Source: Streptomyces naganishii JCM 4654 | GTDB taxonomy: Bacteria; Actinomycetota; Actinomycetes; Streptomycetales; Streptomycetaceae | Reading direction: 5' to 3' | Assembly: GCF_014650575.1 (NCBI RefSeq) | Contig: NZ_BMVF01000026.1 | Span: 1 to 64,000 of the forward strand | Length of the DNA stretch: 64,000 nucleotides | Part shown: piece after piece, positions 25,722 through 34,582 of the stretch | Numbering within the stretch: position 1 is the stretch's first letter | How the letters are laid out: each line of letters starts with the position of its first letter | Position numbers and translations under genes: made by a program | Notes under the pieces: generated by a model | Seen by the model: the letters and a program-made list of their open reading frames with translations, nothing else | What the model was told of the DNA's origin: nothing | Database searches by the model: none

Positions 25722-26672
25722 TTGCTCAAGCCTGCCCGCAAGAAGGAGAAGGACCCCGAGGGGCGGATGCCCCTCGCGGACCATCTTCGTGAGCTCCGCA
25801 ACCGGCTCGCGAAGGCACTGCTGGCCATCGTCCTGGTGACGGTCGTCGCCGCCTTCTACTACAACGACATCATCAACTTCCTCACCAAGCCGATCCTCGA
25901 CTCGGTCGGCTGCACCAAGAGCTTCGCGGAGCTGACGAACTCGACCGCGCAGTCCCAGAGCTGCGCGCGGATCACGATCAACGGCCTGCTCGCGCCGTTC
26001 ACCCTGGCCCTCCAGGTCTCCCTGATGACCGGTGTCGTCTTCGCCTCGCCGGTCTGGCTCTACCAGCTGTGGGCCTTCGTCGCGCCCGGCCTGCACCGGC
26101 ACGAGAAGAAGTACGCCTACGGGTTCGTCGCCAGCGGCGTCCCGCTCTTCCTCGCCGGCGGCTTCTTCGCGTACAAGGTGCTGCCCACCACCGCCAAGGT
26201 GCTGATCGGCTTCACCCCGCACGACGTGGACAACCTGCTGCCGCTGGACGACCTGCTCCAGCTCGTGACGCGCATGGTGATCGTCTTCGGGCTCTCCTTC
26301 GAGCTGCCGCTGCTGCTGATCATGCTCAACCTCACCGGGATCCTCAGCGGCCGGCGCATGCTCGGCTGGTGGCGCGGCATGATCCTCGGCATCACGATCT
26401 TCGCGGCCGTGGCCACGCCCAGCACCGACCCGCCGACCATGCTGGCCCTCGCGGTGCCGATCTGGGTGCTGTACTTCGGCGCGGTCCTCTTCGCCCTGGG
26501 CAACGACCGCCGCAAGCGCCGCCGCGAGGAGGCCGGCCCCGGCGACGACGAGGCCTCCGAGCTCGACCTCACCCCCGAGGACATCGGCGAGATCGAGTCC
26601 GTCAACGCCAGCCGCGCCCTGCCCGAGCAGACCGGCACGGACCGGGTCAACGGCTACGACGACGCGACCTGA
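25722..26672 (+). CDS. tatC: Sec-independent translocase subunit TatC
   Basis: TatC is the receptor for twin-arginine signal peptides. The 316 residues have six transmembrane helices, the conserved N-terminal RMPLADHLRELRNRL signature (~15-30), the loop FVAPGLHRHEKKYAY, and the conserved Glu in LSFELPLLL. A long acidic cytoplasmic C-tail follows after the last helix. The start is TTG at 25722 (LKPARKKEKD), preceded by GAGG; it matches the usual N-terminus. Streptomyces relies heavily on Tat export, which fits its position with tatA in a core operon. Confidence 0.95.
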   Translation: MLKPARKKEKDPEGRMPLADHLRELRNRLAKALLAIVLVTVVAAFYYNDIINFLTKPILDSVGCTKSFAELTNSTAQSQSCARITINGLLAPFTLALQVSLMTGVVFASPVWLYQLWAFVAPGLHRHEKKYAYGFVASGVPLFLAGGFFAYKVLPTTAKVLIGFTPHDVDNLLPLDDLLQLVTRMVIVFGLSFELPLLLIMLNLTGILSGRRMLGWWRGMILGITIFAAVATPSTDPPTMLALAVPIWVLYFGAVLFALGNDRRKRRREEAGPGDDEASELDLTPEDIGEIESVNASRALPEQTGTDRVNGYDDAT

Positions 26673-26707
26673 GCCCGTCCCCGCTCCTCCGGCACGCCCC
26701 GGCGACG

Positions 26708-26745
26708 AGCCGGCCGCCCCGCACCCGGCGTGCGAGCGGCCGGCT
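26708..26745 (+). terminator. Terminator after tatC
   Basis: AGCCGGCCGC (26708-26717) pairs with 26736-26745, with an inner GCAC/GTGC stem. It starts 35 bp after the tatC stop. Confidence 0.75.
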
Positions 26746-26829
26746 TCCCTGTTCAGGGGCCTGTGACCGGGCCTGATCCAGATAAAGATCGTCCTGTTGT
26801 CAGTGCGGCCCGGTACGCTCGAAAGCACG

Positions 26830-29637
26830 ATGACACAGGACCTCTCACCGGCCGAGCGGTACGCGGCAGCGCGCAGGCGAGCTGCCGAGCAGGCCACCGC
26901 GCTCGCGGGCTTCAGCGAGATGTACGACTTCGGCCTCGACCCCTTCCAGATCGAGGCCTGCCGGGCGCTCGAGGCCGGCAAGGGCGTGCTGGTCGCCGCG
27001 CCCACCGGCTCCGGGAAGACGATCGTCGGCGAGTTCGCCGTCCACCTCGCCCTCCAGCAGGGCAAGAAGTGCTTCTACACGACCCCCATCAAGGCGCTGT
27101 CGAACCAGAAGTACTCCGACCTGTGCCGGCGCTACGGCAGCGGCAAGGTCGGCCTGCTCACCGGCGACAACAGCCTGAACTCCGACGCCCCGGTGGTCGT
27201 GATGACCACCGAGGTGCTGCGCAACATGCTCTACGCGGGCTCCCAGACCCTCCTGGGCCTCGGGTACGTGGTCATGGACGAGGTGCACTACCTCTCCGAC
27301 CGCTTCCGCGGCGCGGTCTGGGAAGAGGTGATCATCCACCTGCCCGAGTCGGTGACGCTGGTGTCGCTGTCGGCGACCGTCTCCAACGCCGAGGAGTTCG
27401 GCGACTGGCTGGACACGGTCCGCGGCGACACCGAGGTCATCGTCTCCGAGCACCGGCCCGTGCCGCTGTTCCAGCACGTGCTGGCCGGGCGGCGGATGTA
27501 CGACCTGTTCGAGGAGGGCGAGGGCCACCGCAAGGCGGTCAACCCCGACCTGGTGCGCCTGGCCCGCATGGAGGCCAGCAGGCCGTCGTACGCGGACCGC
27601 AGGCGCGGCCGCGCCATGCGGGAGGCCGACCGCGAGCGCGAGCGCAGACAGCGCTCGAGGATCTGGACCCCGGGCCGCCCCGAGGTCATCGAGCGGCTCG
27701 ACGCCGAGGGCCTGCTGCCCGCGATCACCTTCATCTTCAGCCGCGCCGCCTGCGAGGCCGCCGTCCAGCAGTGCCTGTACGCGGGGCTGAGGCTCAACGA
27801 CGAGGAGGCGCGCGAGCAGGTCCGCGCCCTGGTCGAGGAGCGCACCGCCGCCATCCCGCCCGAGGACCTGCACGTCCTCGGGTACTACGAGTGGCTGGAG
27901 GGCCTGGAGCGGGGCATCGCCGCGCACCACGCGGGCATGCTGCCGACCTTCAAGGAGGTCGTCGAGGAGCTGTTCGTGCGCGGACTGGTCAAGGCGGTCT
28001 TCGCCACCGAGACCCTCGCGCTCGGCATCAACATGCCCGCCCGCTCGGTGGTCCTGGAAAAGCTCGTCAAGTGGAACGGCGAGCAGCACGCCGACATCAC
28101 CCCCGGCGAGTACACCCAGCTCACCGGCCGGGCCGGCCGCCGCGGCATCGACGTCGAGGGCCACGCGGTGGTCCTGTGGCAGCGCGGGATGAACCCCGAG
28201 CAGGTGGCGGGCCTGGCCGGCACGCGCACCTATCCGCTGCGCTCCAGCTTCAAGCCGTCGTACAACATGGCGGTCAACCTGGTCGAGCAGTTCGGCCGGC
28301 ATCGCTCGCGCGAGCTGCTGGAGACGTCCTTCGCGCAGTTCCAGGCCGACAAGTCGGTGGTCGGGATCTCCCGGCAGGTGCAGCGCAACGAGGAGGGCCT
28401 GGAGGGCTACAAGGAGTCGATGACCTGCCACCTCGGCGACTTCTCCGAGTACGCGCGGCTGCGCCGGGAGCTGAAGGACCGCGAGACGGAGCTGGCCCGC
28501 CAGGGCGCCGCCCAGCGGCGGGCCGAGGCTGCCGTCGCCCTGGAGCGGCTCAAGCCCGGCGACATCATCCACGTGCCCACCGGCAAGTACGCGGGCCTGG
28601 CCCTGGTCCTCGACCCGGGGCTGCCCGCCGGCCGGTCCAACGGCCACCGCGGCCTCGAGCACCACGACGGCCCGCGCCCCCTGGTGCTCACCGCCGAGCG
28701 GCAGGTCAAGCGGCTGGCGGCGATCGACTTCCCGGTGCCCGTCGAGGCGCTGGAGCGGATGCGGATCCCCAAGTCCTTCAACCCCCGCTCCCCGCAGTCC
28801 CGCAGGGACCTGGCGTCCGCGCTGCGCACCAAGGCCGGGCACATCCCGCCCGAGCGGCACCGCAAGCGGCGCTCCCAGGCGGCCGACGACCGGGAGATCG
28901 CCCGGCTGCGCGCCGCCCTGCGCGCCCACCCCTGCCACGGCTGCAACGACCGTGAGGACCACGCCCGCTGGGCCGAGCGCTACCATCGGCTGCTGCGCGA
29001 CACCAAGCAGCTCGAGCACCGCATCGAGGGCCGTACGAACACCATCGCCCGGACCTTCGACCGGATCGTCGCGCTGCTCACCGAGCTCGACTACCTGCGC
29101 GGCAACGAGGTGACCGAGCACGGCAAGCGCCTGGCCCGGCTCTACGGCGAACTGGACCTGCTGGCCAGCGAGTGCCTGCGCGAGCGGGTCTGGGAGGGCC
29201 TCGCCCCGGCCGAACTGGCCGCCTGCGTGTCGGCGTTGGTCTACGAGGCGCGGGTCAGCGACGACGCCATGGCGCCCAAGCTGCCCTCGGGCAGGGCGAA
29301 GGCCGCGCTCGGCGACATGGTGCGGATCTGGGGCCGGCTGGACGCCCTGGAGGAGGAGTTCCGCATCAGCCAGACCGAGGGCGTCGGCCAGCGCGAGCCC
29401 GACCTGGGCTTTGCCTGGGCCGCGTACATGTGGGCGTCCGGCAAGGGCCTGGACGAGGTGCTGCGCGAGGCGGAGATGCCGGCCGGCGACTTCGTGCGGT
29501 GGTGCAAGCAGGTGATCGACGTCCTCGGGCAGATCTCGGCCGCCGCCCCCGGCGAGGGCTCCACGGTCGCGAAGAACGCGCGCAAGGCCGTGGACGGCCT
29601 GCTGCGCGGAGTGGTCGCCTACTCGTCCGTCGGCTGA
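26830..29637 (+). CDS. helY: Ski2/Mtr4-like DEVH-box RNA helicase HelY
   Basis: This 935-residue superfamily-2 helicase has Walker A APTGSGKT (57-64), DEVH (150-153), SLSATVSNAEEF as motif III and TGRAGRRGID as motif VI. A winged-helix/insert region follows, and a C-terminal DSHCT domain (~760-935) ends KAVDGLLRGVVAYSSVG. The layout matches mycobacterial HelY and the exosome helicase Mtr4, so a role in RNA unwinding or decay is likely but not shown here. The ATG at 26830 has no strong Shine-Dalgarno. Its location directly after tatC is conserved with Mycobacterium. Confidence 0.94.
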   Translation: MTQDLSPAERYAAARRRAAEQATALAGFSEMYDFGLDPFQIEACRALEAGKGVLVAAPTGSGKTIVGEFAVHLALQQGKKCFYTTPIKALSNQKYSDLCRRYGSGKVGLLTGDNSLNSDAPVVVMTTEVLRNMLYAGSQTLLGLGYVVMDEVHYLSDRFRGAVWEEVIIHLPESVTLVSLSATVSNAEEFGDWLDTVRGDTEVIVSEHRPVPLFQHVLAGRRMYDLFEEGEGHRKAVNPDLVRLARMEASRPSYADRRRGRAMREADRERERRQRSRIWTPGRPEVIERLDAEGLLPAITFIFSRAACEAAVQQCLYAGLRLNDEEAREQVRALVEERTAAIPPEDLHVLGYYEWLEGLERGIAAHHAGMLPTFKEVVEELFVRGLVKAVFATETLALGINMPARSVVLEKLVKWNGEQHADITPGEYTQLTGRAGRRGIDVEGHAVVLWQRGMNPEQVAGLAGTRTYPLRSSFKPSYNMAVNLVEQFGRHRSRELLETSFAQFQADKSVVGISRQVQRNEEGLEGYKESMTCHLGDFSEYARLRRELKDRETELARQGAAQRRAEAAVALERLKPGDIIHVPTGKYAGLALVLDPGLPAGRSNGHRGLEHHDGPRPLVLTAERQVKRLAAIDFPVPVEALERMRIPKSFNPRSPQSRRDLASALRTKAGHIPPERHRKRRSQAADDREIARLRAALRAHPCHGCNDREDHARWAERYHRLLRDTKQLEHRIEGRTNTIARTFDRIVALLTELDYLRGNEVTEHGKRLARLYGELDLLASECLRERVWEGLAPAELAACVSALVYEARVSDDAMAPKLPSGRAKAALGDMVRIWGRLDALEEEFRISQTEGVGQREPDLGFAWAAYMWASGKGLDEVLREAEMPAGDFVRWCKQVIDVLGQISAAAPGEGSTVAKNARKAVDGLLRGVVAYSSVG

Positions 29638-29657
29638 CGCCCCGAGACGTCCAGCGG

Positions 29658-29697
29658 AAGCGGTCCCCCGCCCTGTGCCAAGGGCGGGGGACCGCTT
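29658..29697 (+). terminator. Perfect 17-bp terminator after helY
   Basis: Bases 29658-29674 pair without mismatch to 29681-29697 around a 6-nt loop (GTGCCA), 20 bp after the helY stop. Confidence 0.9.
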
Positions 29698-29810
29698 CGT
29701 GGTTACGGGCCCGGGCGACGCGGAATCCCTATTCACCCGTCACGGTGAGTCGTTTTCGTACGCCCGTACGCCGTGACCCTCCGCGTTCGAACGGAGTCAC
29801 AGCGTGTAAA

Positions 29811-29832
29811 CGACAGGAGCGTACTCCTGTCG
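29811..29832. promoter_or_regulatory. 9-bp inverted repeat upstream of the conservon
   Basis: CGACAGGAG (29811-29819), CGTA, CTCCTGTCG (29824-29832). It is a perfect dyad 190 bp before the cvnA start. It is too isolated to be the helY terminator, so it may be an operator. Confidence 0.5.
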
Positions 29833-30022
29833 CGAGGGCCGTTTCAGGTGCTTGCTGAATATGACATGGCGATGATCCGGTCGGACTAGGCTCGCCCGCG
29901 GCGCACCGGGTTGAGCCAATTCGCGCGCCTGTTCCCAAAGGTCTGGAAAATCCCGTCAGTTCTCTGACATACCCCCCGCAAGCTGCCCCGAACCCCCCAG
30001 CCGATTCGTTGAGAAGGCCTAC

Positions 30023-31639
30023 ATGGTGAGTGTTCAATCGCCTCCCGGCGGCCGCGAACTTCCCTACGCGCGCGTGCTGTTGCTGCCCGTCATAGTCATG
30101 GCGGCGGTCACCGGAGCCGCCGTCGCCCTGGTGGCGGACCCGGCCCGCCTCGCCGTCGGCTGCTGCGGCGCCGTCGCCACCCTGCTCGTGCTCGCCACGG
30201 CCGCCGAGGCCGCGCGCCGCGGTCGTGTCATCCGCGCCGGACAGGCCGAACACGCCCGTCACAGCCAGTATCTGGAGCGGCGCCTGGCCGCCCACGACGC
30301 GGACATCGCCCGCCTCGGGAACGAGATCATCCCCACCGCCGTCCGGCACCTGCGGTTCAACAACACGCCCCAGGAGACGATGCGCGACATCGTCGACGCC
30401 AACCCGGAGTGGCGGCGCATCCCCGAGTCCCAGCGCGCGGTGCTCTGGACGATCCTGAACATCGTCGACACCGAGGAGAACCTGCGCGACTCCACCCAGC
30501 GCTCCTTCGTCGCCCTCGCCCGGCGCGTGCAGGCGATCGTGCACCAGCAGGCCAAGGAACTGCGGGAGATGGAGGAGGACCACGGCCGCAGCCCCGAGGT
30601 CTTCGACGACCTGCTGCGCATCGACCACGGCACCGCCCTGATCGGCCGCCTCGCCGACTCCATCTCCGTCATCGGCGGCGGCCGCCCCGGCCGCCAGTGG
30701 CCCAACCCCGTCACCCTCTACAGCGTGCTGCGCGGCGCCATGTCGCGGATCCTGGAGTACCGCCGCATCGAGCTGCACTCCATCGCCAAGGTCAACATCA
30801 AGGGCACCGACGTAGAGCCCGTCATCCACGCCGCGGCCGAACTCCTCGACAACGCCACCCGCTACTCCCCGCCCCAGACCAAGGTGCACGTCACCGCGAT
30901 CGAGGTGCAGAGCGGCGTCGCCATCGAGATCGAGGACGGTGGGGTCAGCCTCAACGAGGAGTCCCGCAACCGGCTGGAGAAGATCCTCGAGGCCGCCAAG
31001 GCCGGCGTCGACCTCCAGGAACTCGGCGAGAGCCCGCGCCTGGGCCTCGCGGTCGTCGGCCGCCTGTGCTCCAGGTACGACATGCAGATCTCCCTGCGGG
31101 CCTCCGCCTACGGCGGCGTCCGGGCCGTACTGGTGGTGCCCGGCAACATGATGACCACCGACCCGGCGCCCGGACTCGCCCACGGCATCGGCGCCACCTC
31201 CATCCCGCGGCCCGGCGAGGACGCCGTGGAGGGACCCAAGCGCGCCCCCAAGCGCCGCCGCCCCACCAGCCCCCGCATCCCCGCCTCGGTGTCCCTGGAG
31301 GACGACGACGTCCCCGAGGTCACCGAGTGGACGGAGAACGGGCTGCCGCAGCGCCGCAGCCGCGTCAAGATCCCGCTCAGCCAGCGGATCGCCGAGCAGG
31401 CCGCCGCCGAGCGCGCCGAGAAGGAGGGCCGCTCGGTGTGGCCGACGCCGGAGCCCGAGCCGGCGCCCGCCGAGAAGGAACCCGAACCGGGCCTGTGGGT
31501 CGAGGCCTTCTGGGACGGGCTGAAGAAGGACAACCCGGGCCCCGACCCGACCGCGTTCACGCAGAACCCGACCGCTTTCACCCACCTGATCGAGAAGCCG
31601 GCCCGTGCCGAGGCCGACGACGAGGGGGACCTCAAGTGA
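30023..31639 (+). CDS. cvnA9: Conservon CvnA-type sensor kinase-like ATPase (RarA-like)
   Basis: This 538-residue membrane protein has two N-terminal transmembrane helices (~17-37 and 43-63), a cytoplasmic helical region with coiled-coil character and a GHKL ATPase domain (~255-375). The N-box is AELLDNATRYSPP, and GLAVVGRLCSRYDMQISLRASAYGG gives the glycine-rich lid. The usual HisKA phospho-acceptor motif is not evident, as in other CvnA proteins. The C-terminal ~140 residues are charged and disordered. It heads a five-gene conservon that by order matches cvn9 (rarA-E) of S. coelicolor, a repressor of aerial mycelium formation; this assignment is from memory. Stop and next start overlap as GTGA. 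Confidence 0.92.
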   Translation: MVSVQSPPGGRELPYARVLLLPVIVMAAVTGAAVALVADPARLAVGCCGAVATLLVLATAAEAARRGRVIRAGQAEHARHSQYLERRLAAHDADIARLGNEIIPTAVRHLRFNNTPQETMRDIVDANPEWRRIPESQRAVLWTILNIVDTEENLRDSTQRSFVALARRVQAIVHQQAKELREMEEDHGRSPEVFDDLLRIDHGTALIGRLADSISVIGGGRPGRQWPNPVTLYSVLRGAMSRILEYRRIELHSIAKVNIKGTDVEPVIHAAAELLDNATRYSPPQTKVHVTAIEVQSGVAIEIEDGGVSLNEESRNRLEKILEAAKAGVDLQELGESPRLGLAVVGRLCSRYDMQISLRASAYGGVRAVLVVPGNMMTTDPAPGLAHGIGATSIPRPGEDAVEGPKRAPKRRRPTSPRIPASVSLEDDDVPEVTEWTENGLPQRRSRVKIPLSQRIAEQAAAERAEKEGRSVWPTPEPEPAPAEKEPEPGLWVEAFWDGLKKDNPGPDPTAFTQNPTAFTHLIEKPARAEADDEGDLK

Positions 31640-32043
31640 TCCAGCAGCGAGCCAACTTCGACTGGATGCTCAAGGAGCTCAACGACGGTGTACCGGGCAT
31701 CGAGATGATCGTGGTGCTCTCGTCCGACGGGCTGCGCATCGCCCGCTACGGCGGCGACCCCGACGCCGCCGACCGCGTCGCCGCGGCCTGCGCCGGACTG
31801 CAGAGCCTGGCCAGTGCCGTCGCCGTGGAGATCCCCGACAGCGACGGTCGGATGAAGCTGGTCATCATCGAGATCGACGGCGGCTACTTCTACCTCATGT
31901 CCGCCGGCGCCAACGCCTACCTCGCGGTGCTCGCCGACATCCGCACCGAGCCCGGTCTCATGAGCGCCCGCATGCGCGACCTCGTGGTCCGCATCGGCGC
32001 CCACCTGACCAGTCCGCCCCGGCGGAACGGGCAGACCGTATGA
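31636..32043 (+). CDS. cvnB9: Conservon CvnB, roadblock/LC7-domain protein (RarB-like)
   Basis: A 135-residue roadblock/LC7 fold related to MglB, the GTPase-activating partner of MglA. Landmarks are MLKELNDGVPGIEMIVVLSSDGLRIA (~11-36), LASAVAVEIPDSDGRMKLVIIEI and GYFYLMSAGANAYLAVLAD. In conservons it is thought to control the small GTPase CvnD. The GTG at 31636 overlaps the cvnA stop by 4 bp and its own stop overlaps the cvnC start (ATGA), so translation is coupled throughout. Confidence 0.94.
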   Translation: MIQQRANFDWMLKELNDGVPGIEMIVVLSSDGLRIARYGGDPDAADRVAAACAGLQSLASAVAVEIPDSDGRMKLVIIEIDGGYFYLMSAGANAYLAVLADIRTEPGLMSARMRDLVVRIGAHLTSPPRRNGQTV

Positions 32044-32447
32044 CTCCTCCGCGACGCACGAGGCGCTACCCCCGGCACGAACCGACGCCGCCCCCCAAGC
32101 CCGCCAAGGAGGGCGAGGAGAAGAACCCCGAGCGGCTGTACGTGGTCGCCGGGGCGGCGGAGGACGGCGCCCGCGCGGCCCTCGACCTGGTGACCCTGAT
32201 CGTGGCACGCGCCGAGGCGCCGCCCTCGGCCACCCCGGAGCAGGCGGCCGTGCTGCGGCTGTGCACCGCCCCGCTGTCGGTGGCCGAGCTGTCGGCCTAC
32301 CTCAGCCTGCCGTTCAGCGCGATGACGGTCCTGATCACCGAGCTGCTCACGGCCGAACTGGTGCAGGCGCGCGCCCCGATCGTCCGCCAGGCGGTACCCG
32401 ACCGTTCCCTTCTCGAAGCGGTGATGCATGGACTTCAACGGCTCTGA
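32040..32447 (+). CDS. cvnC9: Conservon CvnC, DUF742 protein (RarC-like)
   Basis: This 135-residue DUF742 protein has a basic, proline-rich first 30 residues and then a winged-helix-like domain (RLYVVAGAAED, APLSVAELSAYLSLPFSAMTVLITELLTAELVQARAP). The end, PDRSLLEAVMHGLQRL, is the family hallmark; related proteins end in a similar LLxxVLxGL helix. Role within the conservon complex is unknown beyond interaction with the other members. The start overlaps cvnB by 4 bp and the end overlaps cvnD by 20 bp. Confidence 0.93.
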   Translation: MTPPRRTRRYPRHEPTPPPKPAKEGEEKNPERLYVVAGAAEDGARAALDLVTLIVARAEAPPSATPEQAAVLRLCTAPLSVAELSAYLSLPFSAMTVLITELLTAELVQARAPIVRQAVPDRSLLEAVMHGLQRL

Positions 32448-33048
32448 CACCATCCCCGGCCCGCGCACCGAGGACCACCTGCCGCACACGGCCCAGGCCG
32501 CGGCGAAGATCGTCATCGTCGGCGGGTTCGGGGTCGGCAAGACCACGATGGTCGGCTCGGTCAGCGAGATCAGGCCGCTGACCACCGAGGAGACCATGAC
32601 GCAGGCCGGCGTCGGGGTCGACGACAACTACGGCTCCGAGACCAAGACGGCCACCACCGTGGCGATGGACTTCGGCCGCATCAGCATCACCGACCAGCTG
32701 GTGCTCTACCTCTTCGGCACCCCCGGCCAGCAGCGCTTCTGGTTCCTGTGGAACGGGCTGTTCGAGGGGGCGCTGGGCGCGGTCGTGCTGGTCGACACCC
32801 GCCGGCTGGAGGTCAGCTTCGACGTCATAGGGCGCCTGGAGGAGCGCGGCGTGCCCTTCGTCGTGGCCATCAACTCCTTCCCGGACGCGCCCCGTTACCC
32901 GATCCCCCAGCTGCGCACGGCGCTCGATCTGACCGAGGACATCCCGATGGTCGAGTGCGACGTACGCCGCCGGGCCTCCAGCCGGGACGTACTGCTGACC
33001 CTGATGCGCTTCCTGCACTCCCTGACCATGACCGGCTCGCTCACCTGA
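32428..33048 (+). CDS. cvnD9: Conservon CvnD, small Ras-like GTPase (RarD-like)
   Basis: A 206-residue MglA/Rab-like GTPase. P-loop GGFGVGKTT occupies residues 32-40, and the switch-II motif is FGTPGQQRFWFLW (the usual DTAGQ replaced by GTPGQ). The guanine-specificity region AINSF replaces canonical NKxD, a known feature of this bacterial subgroup. It probably acts as the switch of the conservon, under CvnB. The ATG at 32428 lies inside cvnC, giving a 20-bp overlap. Confidence 0.94.
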   Translation: MDFNGSDTIPGPRTEDHLPHTAQAAAKIVIVGGFGVGKTTMVGSVSEIRPLTTEETMTQAGVGVDDNYGSETKTATTVAMDFGRISITDQLVLYLFGTPGQQRFWFLWNGLFEGALGAVVLVDTRRLEVSFDVIGRLEERGVPFVVAINSFPDAPRYPIPQLRTALDLTEDIPMVECDVRRRASSRDVLLTLMRFLHSLTMTGSLT

Positions 33049-33091
33049 CCGCCTCTTCCCCGCTTCCTCATACGTCCCGAAAGCGACCGCT

Positions 33092-34582
33092 GTGACGCCT
33101 GAAACCCACTACCCGACCGGTCCGGACGACCTCGCCCCCACCCCGCCCCCCGGCTGCCCCGCGCACGGCGCCGGACCCGGCGGGCTGCACCGGCTCCAGG
33201 AGGCACGGGACCTCAAAGCGCTCTACGCCCGGCTGCGCGAGCGGTACGGCCCGGTGGCGCCGGTGCTGCTCCACGACGACGTGCCGATGTGGGTGGTGCT
33301 CGGCCACGCCGAGAACCTGCACATGGTGCGCACGCCCTCGCACTTCACCCGGGACAGCCGCATCTGGACCCCGCTGGCCGAGGGCATGGTCAAGCCCGAC
33401 CACCCGCTGATGCCGCACATCGCCTGGCAGCCGATCTGCTCCCACGCCGAGGGCGACGAGCACAAGCGGCTGCGTGGCGCGGTCACCGCGGCCATGGCGA
33501 CGATCGACCACCGCGGACTGCGCCGCCACATCGGCCGCGCCACCCAGCGGCTGGTCAACCGCTTCTGCGAGACGGGCCGCGCCGAGCTCGTCGACCAGTT
33601 CTCCGAGCATCTGCCGATGGCGGTGATGTGCCAGGTCCTCGGCATGCCCGAGGAGTACGACGACCGGATCGTGCACGCGGCCCGGGACATGCTCAAGGGC
33701 ACCGAGACCGCGATCGCCAGCAACGAGTACATCATGGGCTGCCTGCGGCGCCTGGCCGCCCGCCGCCGGACGCAGCCCGAGGACGACTTCGCCAGCCACC
33801 TGGTCAACGACCCGGCCGGACTCACCGACGACGAGGTCGGCCAGCACCTGCGGGTGGTGCTGATCGCCGCGTACGAGGCGACCGCGAACCTGCTCGCCAA
33901 CACGATCCGCCGGGTGCTCACCGAGCCCGGCTTCCGCGCCCAGCTCAACGGCGGCCAGATGACGGTGCCGGAGGCGGTCGAGCAGTCCCTGTGGGACGAG
34001 CCGCCCTTCAGCACGGTCCTCGGCTACTTCGCCAAGGAGGACACCGAACTCGGCGGGCAGCGCATCCGCAAGGGCGACGGGCTGCTGTTCGGCATCGCGC
34101 CCGGCAACGTCGACCCGCGGGTGCGCCCCGACCCCACGGCCGACATGCAGGGCAACCGGTCCCACCTCGCCTTCGGCGGCGGACCGCACGAGTGCCCCGG
34201 CCAGGACATCGGGCGGGCCATCGCCGACGTGGGCGTCGACGCGCTGCTCATGCGGCTGCCGGACATCCAGCTGGACTGCGAAGAGGACGAGCTGCGCTGG
34301 AAGGAGTCGATCGCCTCGCAGCACCTCGTGGAGCTGCCGGTGCGCTTCACCCCGCGCCCGCAGCAGTCCGAGACGGCCAAGCCCAGCCACACCCCGGTGG
34401 AGATCCCCGAGCGCCGGATCGTGTGGGACATGAGCGACATGCCTCCCCGCACGGTCCCCGACGAGGAGCCGCCTCCGCCCGAGTGGCGGACCGGTCCGAT
34501 GCCGCCCGCCGGCCAGGAGGACGCGGCGGCACGTCCGCCCGGCCGCCTGCGGCGCTTCCTGCGCTGGTGGCGCGGCTACTGA
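33092..34582 (+). CDS. cvnE9: Conservon P450 CvnE (CYP157-like), lacking ExxR
   Basis: A 496-residue cytochrome P450. The heme loop FGGGPHECPGQDIG places the axial thiolate at Cys368. The I-helix reads IAAYEATANLL, an altered oxygen-binding motif. The K-helix, which normally holds ExxR, reads EQSLW (297-301), so the invariant arginine is missing. This loss is a reported property of the CYP157 family, to which the cvn9 P450 belongs from memory. The last ~90 residues form a Pro-rich tail ending in LRRFLRWWRGY, possibly membrane-associating. The GTG start is 43 bp after cvnD. The stop overlaps the 3' end of the opposing gene by 7 bp. Confidence 0.93.
   Translation: MTPETHYPTGPDDLAPTPPPGCPAHGAGPGGLHRLQEARDLKALYARLRERYGPVAPVLLHDDVPMWVVLGHAENLHMVRTPSHFTRDSRIWTPLAEGMVKPDHPLMPHIAWQPICSHAEGDEHKRLRGAVTAAMATIDHRGLRRHIGRATQRLVNRFCETGRAELVDQFSEHLPMAVMCQVLGMPEEYDDRIVHAARDMLKGTETAIASNEYIMGCLRRLAARRRTQPEDDFASHLVNDPAGLTDDEVGQHLRVVLIAAYEATANLLANTIRRVLTEPGFRAQLNGGQMTVPEAVEQSLWDEPPFSTVLGYFAKEDTELGGQRIRKGDGLLFGIAPGNVDPRVRPDPTADMQGNRSHLAFGGGPHECPGQDIGRAIADVGVDALLMRLPDIQLDCEEDELRWKESIASQHLVELPVRFTPRPQQSETAKPSHTPVEIPERRIVWDMSDMPPRTVPDEEPPPPEWRTGPMPPAGQEDAAARPPGRLRRFLRWWRGY

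Larger units (their letters stand above)
29638..30022. other. Regulatory spacer upstream of the conservon
   Basis: These 385 bp hold the helY terminator (29658-29697), a CGTACG-CC-CGTACG repeat (29757-29770), the palindrome CGTTCGAACG (29784-29793) and the inverted repeat at 29811-29832. They end with GAGAAGG before the cvnA ATG. No gene is supported. Confidence 0.65.
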
